Below, in pieces: positions 21,454 through 31,091 of a stretch of 64,000 nucleotides of DNA. The translations under genes and the position numbers were made by a program. Each line of letters starts with the position of its first letter. The stretch's first letter is position 1. This DNA comes from Calonectria ilicicola. Lineage: Eukaryota > Ascomycota > Sordariomycetes > Hypocreales > Nectriaceae. The DNA lies in assembly GCA_020809705.1 (NCBI GenBank), contig CP085832.1, forward strand, positions 620,001 to 684,000. Reading direction: 5' to 3'. The notes under the pieces are model-generated. The model ran no database searches. It saw nothing but the letters and a program-made list of their open reading frames with translations, and was not told the DNA's origin.

Positions 21454-22714
21454 CGCGATGGCTGTGGCGTGAATCCACCCAGAGCTGGTACGTAATATAA
21501 TAAGCACTGCGAATAGTTCTTCGTGCCTTGTATTTGCATGAGTCTGAAAATGGTTGTCTTTCTAAAGAATTAGGCGCATCGAGTTAATGGAGTGTGGTAT
21601 GGCGAACAAACTCTGAATACCTGCATTGGATCATCAGACTTCACATGTAATGGGCCAACGATGAAGCCTCAGCTTAGCATCTTGATGTAGGTGGGATCCT
21701 ACAGGTAGAGATTAGAAAACAAGGGGAATTCTAAAGTTAAATCTACTGAGACCATCTGCAAACCCAAGGCGCTTTAATAATCTGCCCGATGGAAATGAAA
21801 AAGTTGATGCCCAATCTAAAGCTGACAAGTCATCATGGTGGGATAATGTGAGACGATTGCATGTGACGCTCGCGGGCCGCGTATATGAATGGCTAAGCCC
21901 AAACCACTGCCCCTCGTTCGGGGTATAGAGAGAACGGCTTGGCTACACTACAACTGTGCTAGGCATTCTCTCAGGCATTTTCATTAGCAAGGCTCTCCAA
22001 GATACACGTTTTTCAACTCACTATGGTTTGGATGTGATTAAAAAAAAATGGCTATAGCGTTTTAAACTGCGGTCGCAAGCTAAGAACTGCTAATGCAATG
22101 AGTGACACGCGTAAAGTAAGCCAAAGAGTTTGTGGTGATTGTTTGAGGATATGCATGGTCACAGACAAAAGCCAAATCATTCGTGTCACCCATGAGGATA
22201 TGAAATATTTGATTAGGGCATCTATGCCAATTTAATTGGTCTATATGAGGATGCCGTTTGCTTGTATAAGTAATATGTAGTAAAAAAAAGATGTGCCCTG
22301 AATGATTGTTGGAGCCACCATTGGCCGCTGCCGCCGCCGTCGCCCCTTTCTATATCATTGTGTAAAATGCGAATGCCTTTGCTCTCATTCATAAGAGTCG
22401 TGCTTCGTGTGAACGCCGTTGTTGCCCCTTGAAACCCCCTCTTTCTCCAAAAAAAAAAACCCAAAGAGTGTTCCCAGTGTGTGTGAGAGTTGATAGTCAA
22501 GCCAGCCGACCCAACCTGGAAAAATGCCAATGAAACGCCCACCAGGCGAAGCCTAATAAAAACAAAGGAAATGTATAAAATAAAGACAAGGAAGAGCAAA
22601 TCTGTCTAACAGGTATATTGGTTGTAGTGTTGTGATTAGTGTAAGTAAGATTGGACAGGGGATATCTTTGGTTGGTTGTGTGTGTTTGTGTGTGATATGG
22701 TGGTGGCATTTGGT
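21454..22714. other. Intergenic region upstream of the HET gene
   Basis: The 1.26-kb gap lies between the HET start (-) and the stop of the disordered-protein gene (-), so it holds the promoter of the former and the 3' UTR of the latter's side. It is AT-rich, with A runs at about 22040 and 22449-22460. No ORF with coding character is seen. Confidence 0.5.
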
Positions 22715-24202
22715 TTAAGAGGCCTCGACCACGGTGGTGACGGCAGGCGACTTTGCACATGAACGACGGTTGTCGCTCTTGGTGCGCACAATTGATGAGC
22801 GTGGGCGTGAGGGTTCTAGGTAGTCGGTCATGATGGGACCTGTGTTGGCGCCGGGGGTGACGACGGGTACGGGAGGGCGGGAGCCGCCGCTGAAGGTGCT
22901 GAAGCGAGGCGATCGCGAGGCGGTCAGGGACTTGGGGCGGACGCCGGACGAGGGGCTGCGGCGGGAGGCGGAGGCGGAGGGCGAAGGCGAAGGGGGCAGC
23001 CGCAGCGGGTTCCCGCCGTAGGTGCTGGCGCGGTGCAGGATGGGATCGTCGGCCATGGAGCTCGGGGCGCTGTCGTCGACTTCGGCGTCGAGCGGGCCGG
23101 GCGTGGTGATGATGGCGGAGCAGCGCACGGCGGCGAGCGCCTGGGCCTTGGACTTGCGCTTGGATTTGTTGCGAGACTCGGCCTGCAGCTGCGAGAAGAC
23201 GCCGTACTCCTCGTCGCTGCCCTCGGACTCGGTGACGGCCGCGTGGCTGAAGTTGCTGCCGGGGCTGGTGCCCGTGGTGCAGGTGGTGAAGGTGCCGTGG
23301 GGTGAGAGGGGGGATCGGGGCACGGCCGGGCACTGGAGGAGTTTGGAAGGTTGAGGTTGGAGATGGTGCTCGCTGACATTGTCCCCATCAGCTGATGATG
23401 AAGAGCCATTGGCGGGGGCCGTCTGCATGGCAGCTTGCTGGCGACGCAGCGTGGCTAGCCACAGGTCCAGGTCGCGGGTAATTTCCTCCGGGTCCTGCTC
23501 CTCGCGGCAGTTGATGGAGCACAGAGTCTTTGCGTCATCGTCGTTCTCCTCCGAGTTGCTGAACCGGCGGGCGATGCGCTCCGAGGCGCGGGCATGGACG
23601 CTGGTGCGCCGGGCCAGAGCCGTCTTGGAGAAGTCGGTGGCGGCGTGGCGTGGCATGTAGACGCTGCGGGTGCGGCTGGTTGCGGCAGCGGAGCCGGGCA
23701 CGTCTTCGACATCCAGGAACTGGTTGGACGAGTTGGCGCTCCAGAATCGCTGCTTGAGCGATGTGCGGCGTGGGAGCCGGCGCGGTGACAAGTCGGGCAT
23801 TGGTGGCGGCGACGCGATGGTGATGCGGCGCGAGGAGCCGTTGGGAGCGGTCCGGGGCCGTTCCTGGGAGCCGTCGTTTTGTTGGCGGCGGCGGCGACGT
23901 TGAGATCGTGGACGTCCACCTTCACTGTTGGCTTCCTGATCCGATTCACTTCGCGTGGCTAAAATCTCGAGCTCTTCGGGATCGATGTTTGTGCGGATGG
24001 GTGGTGGAGGATGTCGCTTGTATGACGACTTTCTCGGGGCATCCCGTGATGGTGCTGTGCTGGGGCGAGGTGGGTGCTCGTCGGGGTCTGGATATACCCG
24101 CGGGCCTTGCTGCTGCTGCTGTGTCTTTGCGCTGGAGCCCCGGAGTCGGTTGGACAAGCGAGTGCCAAAGACCTTGGCCAGGAAGTCCTTTTTCTGGGCC
24201 AT
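22715..24202 (-). CDS. Unrecognised basic, disordered fungal protein
   Basis: A single open frame of 495 residues starts at the ATG at 24202 (MAQKKDFLAKVFGTRL) and ends SPAVTTVVEAS. I do not recognise a domain. The N-terminal 20 residues are basic and amphipathic. The rest is dominated by Ser, Arg and Pro, with a polyglutamine tract (about residues 28-32), an RRRRRRQQ tract and many RxxS/SP sites. One short ordered-looking block, DPEEITRDLDLWLATLRRQQAAM (given here in two parts: DPEEITRDLDLW and LATLRRQQAAM), may be a helical interaction motif. The GC-rich wobble bias and absence of stops over 1.5 kb support a real gene. Candidates are a cytoskeletal or signalling scaffold, but no function can be assigned. 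Confidence 0.7.
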   Translation of the reverse strand: MAQKKDFLAKVFGTRLSNRLRGSSAKTQQQQQGPRVYPDPDEHPPRPSTAPSRDAPRKSSYKRHPPPPIRTNIDPEELEILATRSESDQEANSEGGRPRSQRRRRRQQNDGSQERPRTAPNGSSRRITIASPPPMPDLSPRRLPRRTSLKQRFWSANSSNQFLDVEDVPGSAAATSRTRSVYMPRHAATDFSKTALARRTSVHARASERIARRFSNSEENDDDAKTLCSINCREEQDPEEITRDLDLWLATLRRQQAAMQTAPANGSSSSADGDNVSEHHLQPQPSKLLQCPAVPRSPLSPHGTFTTCTTGTSPGSNFSHAAVTESEGSDEEYGVFSQLQAESRNKSKRKSKAQALAAVRCSAIITTPGPLDAEVDDSAPSSMADDPILHRASTYGGNPLRLPPSPSPSASASRRSPSSGVRPKSLTASRSPRFSTFSGGSRPPVPVVTPGANTGPIMTDYLEPSRPRSSIVRTKSDNRRSCAKSPAVTTVVEAS

Positions 24203-27200
24203 GGTGGGCGGGTGGTTGGTTTTTGGTTGTCTGGGTTATTGTTTCTTTTCTTTTTTTGCTTTTTTTGCTCCTGCTTTCTGCTTTTTGCCGGCCGATCTTC
24301 TTTAATAAACGACAAAACCGGGTTTTCCTTGGGCTGGGCTGCTAGGTTGGTCTAAGCCAACGACGTTCAGGGCGTCGTCCGAGCAAGTATGAAGGGAGCG
24401 TCCAAGTTGAAACGAGAGCGATGGCCACAACTGAGCGCAAAACACAGACGAGGATGCACAGTACAGTGGTGAGACGATAAGGAAAGGACAGAATCCGCAG
24501 CAGCAAGAATACCAAGAGGGCTTGAGGCGCTCTCCTCCCCGCAGCGGTGGTGGGCAAGGCAAGAGTGTAAATAGCGACAGACTTTGGGGCGAGTCAGGCG
24601 AATGAATGGGCTCCCACAAGGTAAATGGGGACGACGGGCGGCAGGGGTAGATATAACCTGCTTTTTTAGCAGTGGTCAGTCGGGCGCCACAGGACGAGAA
24701 CCGACCTCCCGGGGTGGACGAGGCCCACGCCGGTAGCTAGCTCGATGGAACTGACAAGGGGCGCCGGCATGACAGCATGCCAGTTAGTTGGTGGGCAAGG
24801 CCTGAGTGGTGTCGTCGATATTTACTCCGGACAGGGCTGGGCCACCGCCCCCCACGGTGACGGCGACGGCGACGGGCGGCCGACGAACGGTGAGGGAGGG
24901 AGGATGGGATGGGTGAGGATGAACCCATCAATGGGCAATCGACATGACAGGGGCTCGATCGGGCCTAGCACCTTATCAAACTGTCCGTATCCGCTAAGCC
25001 TGAAGGAACGAACAAGACAAGGCAAAGCAAGGGCAGGTAGATAGGAAATATTGTGGAGAGGCAGTTGGGACGAATTTGGATTATGATTACTGACAGATGG
25101 ACAGACAGCTAGCTAGCACAGTGAGCAGTAAAAAATTAAAAAAGAAATGGGGAATCGACTAATTACGGGCCCGAGAGTCTGGGTCCCCGGATTTTGGCTG
25201 AACAGAGTTGCTTCTGGCACGAGACTTGTCTCACTCCGCCGACCCGGGAGAGGACAGGGCAGAAAAGCAAAAAAAGAAAGACAGCGTAGCATTGGCCCGT
25301 CTGCTATTGGCCTGGGATGAATTATTCGTTTACTCTGCCCTGCCGCCAGGTACGGTATGTATGTACGTTTGTAGCATGTGGTATGAATTGGGAAGGCGTG
25401 CGCGTCTAGACCACGCGGTGTCATGAACCTGGATCCTGGGCTGTGCAGACTTACATGTCCTCTATCTCTGTTTCTATCTCTCCCTCTCTCCGTCCGTCTC
25501 TCTCTGCCTCTCTCTGTTCTCCATAGCCGCCGCCGCACGCGCAATGGGCTGGCATGCTGCTGCTGCCACGCAATGGGTAGCGCTGGAATGTGATGGGTCC
25601 CATGTCCCAATAAACTTTGTGCCAAGTGGCGGAGGAGTGCGATAGCGAGAGAGAAGTGCGAATCGATCGACATTTGACGATTCTAGCTTTGAAAGGGGGG
25701 CCCCCTAAGGAGGACGATGCTGGCTGTCAACAGCGTGGGCGAGGAAAAGGTTGACGCCGTGGCTGGGCTGGCTTGGGAGTGTGCATCCAGCGTCTGCTGC
25801 ACTGTCCTTCCCCAACATATGCGGTGTGCGTGTGAGAGTGCGAGTGAGTGAATGAATGGTGAGTGAGGGAGAAAGAGAGTGCGTGTGGAGCCCCCTAAAC
25901 CCCCCTTCTGCACCACTCGGCGTTTAGTTTTCTGCAGGACTCTGATTGCAAAGGGGTCAGAGCTTGCTTTGGTACAAGCCAGGTCAGGTCAAGTCAAGTC
26001 AAAGTCATTAGTGAATTTTACGCAAAGGCGAGGCTTGGACTGTCGATCACAGCGAAATGGTTGCGTTTGTGAGGGTGCATGGTGCGCAATTGGGTTGTTG
26101 TTTTGTTTCACCGTGGAGTTGCAGTGGGTTGCAACTCCATCGACGGGACAGGCATGTTCCTCGTGTTTGTTGGTTCTTGTGATTTCCGAGCCAGCCAGCC
26201 CCAGTAAAGAGAGATGAAGAGCAGCAGTAGTAGCACCAGCAGTACCAGCAGCAGCACTGACAAAGAGGAGGATACATACTTTCAGCTTGCGCAACTGGCG
26301 TTAAAACACCGGGCAAATCAGATGCTGGCATGGCTTAAACACTGTTCTATGACTAACATCGCGATCAATAGTCGCACGCCAAAAAAGATCCCCATACTTG
26401 GGGTTTGGCCGATCCAAGCTGGATGCAGTAGGCTATCCAAGCGCCGCAAATCATGCGACGCGTGCCACACGGCGGTATACGTGGTGCTACTCCGGGCGCA
26501 CGCATCCCCAATTGTCCACCCGAAGACCCAAGATTGAGGCGGGCTGAACTTTTTTGATCCCGTCATCGACTCCATCACTTCTCCCCCCCCGCCGCCGAGC
26601 CCATTGAGGGAACAAGTCACGGGCAGCGAAGAAAAAAACACAGGTAGAGTAACGATAATAATAGGCTAGTCGTACTATTGCTCCCTCCGGTCGGTCCCCT
26701 TAGCGGGCCCAGGGAGCAATCAGACGTGGACCCATTTTCGCACGTTTGGCGAAATGACGGCATAAAATAAATACGAAGGCGGATGACATAACCCAAAGCC
26801 TGGGGGGCTTGTCGGCGATAACACACGCACCGGTTGGCTAGCAGCTGTTTTTTTAGTGCAGCGTTTGTTTCTCCATCGGCGTATTTTTTTTTATTATTTT
26901 GTTTCTACTTTTCTGCAAGGAAATTATACACCCCCTTACCAGCACCCCTAAATAGAATAAAACCCGAAAATTTTAATGGTTACCGAGAATTGACTTGTTT
27001 ACGTACATGTGCAGTACAGTAGTGTTAGTCCATGGGCGTGCAGCTTTTCTCCTTGCGCTGGCGTCCTTTCGCTTGTTCGGGAGTCTAGACTTGGCGCATG
27101 GCGCAATTTGGCAAGCCACGATTTCCGAACTAGAGCCACTAGATTGCCCGCCGCGTCGGAGGGAGGCTTGGGAGGCAGCTGTCAGATGCTCACATGACGC

Positions 27201-29192
27201 CACGTCGCATGGAGAGGCCTGCTTGATGGCTTTTTGGGGCTTCGTTTTTTTTCCTTCTTCTTCAGCTGCCTTCTGGCAGCGACAAAGACGGTGAGTTGTT
27301 TTACATATGTACGTCATGTGTTGCCTCTCGATTCGCAACCGTAGCCGAGCAGAGTCGAGGCCGTTCTGACTGACATGTACGCCTGGAACTAGATGGGTGG
27401 ATGGATGGACGGGACTATTGAATCGAACGGGGGTCACGGGTCATCGGCAGTACCACTGGGCTGGTGGCATCCTCAAACTCCCTCCAAACACTATTCCCGT
27501 GGCGAAATACGTACCCGAAGCCATCATCTTAAACAGAGTTGGGATGGGCCTTTTCCCTGGATCTCGATGGGCAAGGAATGCGGTTGATGTTTCTTCCGTG
27601 GCGTCTTGCTTGGTCATGACACGGACCAGCATCAGGACACGACGGAGGATTTGGAGCCGCAACTACGCCCGGTGAAAGCCATTCCGCGTGCTAAGCTAGT
27701 GCGTACCAACGGAGGTTGACAACGGACAGAAAGAAACCTTGCCGCGTCTTCTGGACTTTCTGTGGCGGCCAAACGTCGTCGTCATGAGGAATGTTCCTGA
27801 ATAATTTAGTGTGCTGCTGCTGTCCATGACATAAGTCGTGTGTGTGTGCCTGTGTGTGTTCCATCCCACTCATACCCAGAAACTCGGTTGGTGGGTGCCG
27901 CGGCTGAGTCGGGTTCCCTTACAAGTGCCGGGCCATCCATCCATCCATCCAATCTGGCATCCAAAGGTGGCGCATGGGAAAAGCCGATTGGAATGGAGCG
28001 CCTTGAAGCCTGTGCGCCAATAAGCTGACGGAACGGCTGGAGGTTGGAGGTTGGAGCGCGCGCACAGGGACGTTCAAACATGAACGGGCCCGAGCAGCAA
28101 CGTTTCGTCCAAGGGCAGGGAGCTTGTTGTTGTTGTTGTCTCCTCGCTGAGGCAACTTAACTTAACTCAACTCCACACGACGTCAACTGACTGATGATCC
28201 CATCCCCAAACGACATCTCATTCATCCCGTCTCCATTGAAACAAGTTTCGATTGCCTCAATCGTCCCTTCATCTGCTAGCTTGTCTTGGCAGCCCCCCGA
28301 AATTAGTTTCCGCATACCTGCAGCCCGGGTCTCGACTCGTGGCCGGGGTACCCTGGGTGAGTGAGATGTACATACAGTGCATCCTGCATCTATCTCCAAC
28401 AGAAAAACCATCCCATTCCCCCCTCTTCCCCTTGCGAGTGCGTGCACGGAAATGCCGCCGGCTAAAGCAATGAACTGACTTGGGCTCGGCATTCGTCTGA
28501 TCCTCGCCCCCTTCTTGGGAATGCCGGCCGTGCTTTTTTGTTGCGAGTTTATTGCCCCTGTGTCAGAGTCAATTGAGCTCATCATTGACTTTGATCATGC
28601 ATAAGGAACCCTTGACATGTCACATTTATACAATGTTGATCCGGCACACCGGATATATGGGATACGATGCGTGATCCTTCATGCCGCTGAAACGCGAGTG
28701 CATCATTTGGGCTTGTATTCACTGAACTGATGTAATCCATTCAATCTTATATTTTGCCTTGAAAGCTCCTTGTGGTGTGTCAGCTGCTTCTCCGGAATCA
28801 TCATTCTTGGCACTTCCAAAACCCGTAGAGCCAATTTTAAACAATCCGACCAAGCCGGTTTTTATCAATTGTTGAAGGCAGCGGTTTGGGCAGGCTACCC
28901 ACAACAACTAAGTGTATCATCACCAGGAATCCAAGGTAACGACTTGTAAATAGTTGCGAATAATTCCCATATAGCACAACGATGAAGCAGCCGAAAATAA
29001 AGCTCATGGCAGCTAGAAAAAATACAACGATAGACTAACTTGCCAGAGTCCGAACCGACCACATAATCTTTGGCTTAAAGACTGCTTTTGGGCGCCACAC
29101 TCAATGACACCCTCTACTACTCAGATATATCAGCCAGGGACCAAAATACGAATGAGGAGAATCGCGTTACTATTCAGTTTAAAACTAAGGAA
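24203..29192. other. Five-kilobase interval without a supported gene
   Basis: Frames here are short, Ser/Pro/Arg-rich and overlap one another in several phases. Visible simple repeats are a CT-rich tract (about 25456-25520), a tandem AGGTC/AAGTC array (about 25980-26005), a GCA/GTA-type trinucleotide stretch (about 26218-26260), GGAT units (27390-27412) and CCAT units (27933-27951). A 142-codon minus-strand frame (28585-28157) and a 62-codon one (28907-28719) show no recognisable motif. The interval could hold the long promoter of the gene at 24202, an unspliced lncRNA or a gene with many short exons that I cannot assemble. Confidence 0.45.
27933..27951. repeat. (CCAT)n microsatellite
   Basis: Four to five CCAT units occur in tandem in non-coding sequence. 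Confidence 0.8.
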
Positions 29193-30191
29193 TCACATTA
29201 GATTCTTTGGTCTTAGGACCCGAACACGTGGCTTTGCTTCAGAGGCAATGTGGCTCATACCAAAGTAAGATCTATACATTGTACTCAGCTTCTCAATGAA
29301 CCACATTGCAGATTCATGATCGTCCTGATGATGCTTGAATTCAACTTCCACGTATTGCTTGTCACCATAGTAGAAGACTTTGGGATGGGTTCCTTTTGGC
29401 TTCCAGAGTGAACCTGTCTCAGGGCCAAATTTATACTCGCCCTTATCAATTAACCATATGACGAATTGTGCCTCCGCCCTCGGCTTGGCGATTAGCAAGG
29501 CGTACACAAAACTCTGTGGGCTCAACTCCCTAGAGAACACTTCTGATGGCCTTGGCCAATTCCGACTCCACGTTGAGTCAAACTCCAAAACCAAATTGCC
29601 TTGATCTTCGCAGGCTTTCAGGCTCATCGATTTCAATATGTCCCTAGAAATGTGCATCCAAGAGAAGGAGTCATGTCCAAATACCAGATCTTGCAGTTGT
29701 TTCAGATCTATTTTGAAGGCATCTCGGTTCGGATGCACCACCAGAGTCTGAACACCATGATTCGTTACGTCCGGAGGGGGGCACATAACGGGAACGGGGC
29801 GGCCTATATAGCTCCTCGGCAGATAATTGTATGGCCAACCAAACTCTTCCTGCAGCCAACATTGTTTAGCCACAGAGCGGCTGATGACATGGCGCGATTC
29901 CCGGCATGCAGACCAGAGCCCCTTATCCCATTTATAGGTGGCTTGATTGTCCTTTCCATTCAAATCAGACTTTGGGATAGTAATCACACAGGTCCGGATT
30001 TCTTGTGGCCACCGCCCATCAGAAATTGAAGGACGTTTGGGGTTGTCTTTGGTTAGTTGAATGTCGCAGATCGTGCCGAAACATTGCGCTGCATCCGGAC
30101 CATGGCATCTAGGCTGGAGTGCAGCTTGCCATATGAGACGCTGAAGTTCCAATGGGAGCCGTGGAAAAAGGTGAAAAGTGTGGGCTTCCAT
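29193..30191 (-). CDS. 2EXR domain-containing protein
   Basis: A single exon encodes 332 residues from the first true ATG (30191), which places the family motif at the very N-terminus. FHLFPRLPLELQRLIWQAAL at residues 6-25 is the F-box-like opening of the 2EXR domain, a family greatly expanded in filamentous ascomycetes. Further conserved features are the ACRESRHVISR helix, typical of this family, and WPRPSEVF-like segments downstream. The C-terminus is basic (PRVRVLRPKNLM). The molecular role of 2EXR proteins is not established; the F-box-like start suggests a protein-interaction adaptor, which is inference. Its 5' side faces the hairpin array at 30.67-30.99 kb. Confidence 0.82.
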   Translation of the reverse strand: MEAHTFHLFPRLPLELQRLIWQAALQPRCHGPDAAQCFGTICDIQLTKDNPKRPSISDGRWPQEIRTCVITIPKSDLNGKDNQATYKWDKGLWSACRESRHVISRSVAKQCWLQEEFGWPYNYLPRSYIGRPVPVMCPPPDVTNHGVQTLVVHPNRDAFKIDLKQLQDLVFGHDSFSWMHISRDILKSMSLKACEDQGNLVLEFDSTWSRNWPRPSEVFSRELSPQSFVYALLIAKPRAEAQFVIWLIDKGEYKFGPETGSLWKPKGTHPKVFYYGDKQYVEVEFKHHQDDHESAMWFIEKLSTMYRSYFGMSHIASEAKPRVRVLRPKNLM

Positions 30192-30667
30192 TTCTTTTCC
30201 TAGGCGTAATGGGGGCGATGTGGCCGTGATAAAAATGCTGACTCTATTCAACAAAGGAATGAAGAATTTGAGGGACCATCTATTTTCCTGAGTGGAGTGG
30301 ACAGGATGAGCAGACTAGAGAGCGAGGAATTTTTTGATGAGTGAAATTCAATAAAAGTGAGAAAAATACTTGAGAAAAAAACCCTTTCTGGTGAGCTAGC
30401 TATAGGGAAAAGAGCACCCTGAAGGTGAAGCAAAACTTTTCCAACCAAAGTTTATGTAGCTGCAATCCGAAAGGATACTGGACATCAATCATCACTGTTC
30501 TAGCAAACGGACCCAAAAAAAGTTTATTAAATAAAAAGTCCACTGTTATTAGACTTGTAGAGTGCATAGCACCTAAGAATGATAAAGTTAGCAACGTCGT
30601 GAGCGTCGATAGGTCTGCGGCCCGAGTCAAGATTCTTTCTTTCTAGATTGTTGAAATCAATATCCAA

Positions 30668-30695
30668 GCTCCAGAAACCCACTGCACTTCTGAGC
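30668..30695. repeat. Hairpin copy 1
   Basis: Outer stem GCTC/GAGC (30668-30671 with 30692-30695), bulged C at 30672, inner stem AGA/TCT, loop AA-CCCACTGCAC-T. Beyond an A-C mismatch, CCA (30664-30666) can pair with TGG (30697-30699). Confidence 0.65.
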
Positions 30696-30746
30696 CTGGC
30701 ATATATTTCTCCCTCATAGTTTTCGTTGGGTCATGTTGAAGCCCTA

Positions 30747-30778
30747 GCGTCTCAGATGCCCACTGCACTTCTAGACGC
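30747..30778. repeat. Hairpin copy 2
   Basis: Outer stem GCGTCT/AGACGC (30747-30752 with 30773-30778), bulged C at 30753, inner stem AGA/TCT, loop TG-CCCACTGCAC-T. This is the longest perfect stem of the four. Confidence 0.7.
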
Positions 30779-30895
30779 CAACCAGTCAAACTTTGTGTTA
30801 ACTGTAGCCGACAAAGAAAAGAGTGAACCCAATGTCTTCATACTTCCATTTCATAAATCATATCTCAAAGAGTGCATACGGCAAAAATCCCTCAA

Positions 30896-30923
30896 GTCCT
30901 AGAAACCCACTGCACTTCTAGAC
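30896..30923. repeat. Hairpin copy 3
   Basis: Stem GTC-(C)-TAGA with TCTA-GAC (30896-30903 with 30917-30923), one C of the CC pair at 30898-30899 bulged, loop AA-CCCACTGCAC-T. Confidence 0.65.
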
Positions 30924-30962
30924 CCAAAGCTAATCCCCAAACCATAACATGAAGAAACGCCA

Positions 30963-30992
30963 GATGCCAGGCGCCCACTGCACACCTGCATC
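30963..30992. repeat. Hairpin copy 4
   Basis: Outer stem GATGC/GCATC (30963-30967 with 30988-30992), bulged C at 30968 (or 30967), inner stem AGG/CCT, which replaces A-T by G-C relative to the other copies, loop CG-CCCACTGCAC-A. Confidence 0.65.
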
Positions 30993-31091
30993 AAGCCAAA
31001 GCGTGCAACAATGATAAAACAAAAAAGAGAAATAAATGGGCTTGAATAGTGCCCGTATCAAACTCCAGACGAAAAATTTAAGAAGCCGCCT

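Larger units (their letters stand above)
30668..30992. ncRNA. Array of four hairpins with identical loop core and covarying stems
   Basis: Four copies of CCCACTGCAC (starting at 30678, 30759, 30906, 30974) each sit in the loop of a hairpin whose arms differ in sequence between copies but remain complementary. On the plus strand each has an outer stem of 3-6 bp, one unpaired C on the 5' arm, an inner stem AGA/TCT (AGG/CCT in copy 4), two loop bases, the 10-nt core and one more loop base. The sequence between copies is unrelated, and spacing is 81, 147 and 68 nt. Conserved loop plus compensatory stem changes imply selection on RNA structure. The transcribed strand is unknown: on the minus strand they would lie 100-430 nt into the 3' UTR of the cysteine-synthase-like/rhodanese gene. 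I know of no named family that matches. Confidence 0.6.
30192..31091. other. Intergenic region carrying the hairpin array
   Basis: On the minus strand this is the sequence downstream of the cysteine-synthase-like/rhodanese stop (31092) and upstream of the 2EXR start (30191). It is AT-rich and has no coding ORF. Its right half contains the four hairpins described separately. Confidence 0.7.

Noticed and set aside
21454..21507. Upstream extension of the HET frame to 21507
   Set aside because: The frame is open but has no ATG before 21453; the family match also begins later.
28157..28585. 142-codon minus-strand ORF
   Set aside because: No motif and no supporting context; retained only as part of the intergenic description.
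30664..30992. Iron-responsive element
   Set aside because: The minus-strand loop contains CAGTGG and a bulge exists, which recalls an IRE, but the five-base-pair upper stem directly under CAGUGN and the bulged C at the right distance are missing, and fungi are not known to use IRP/IRE control.
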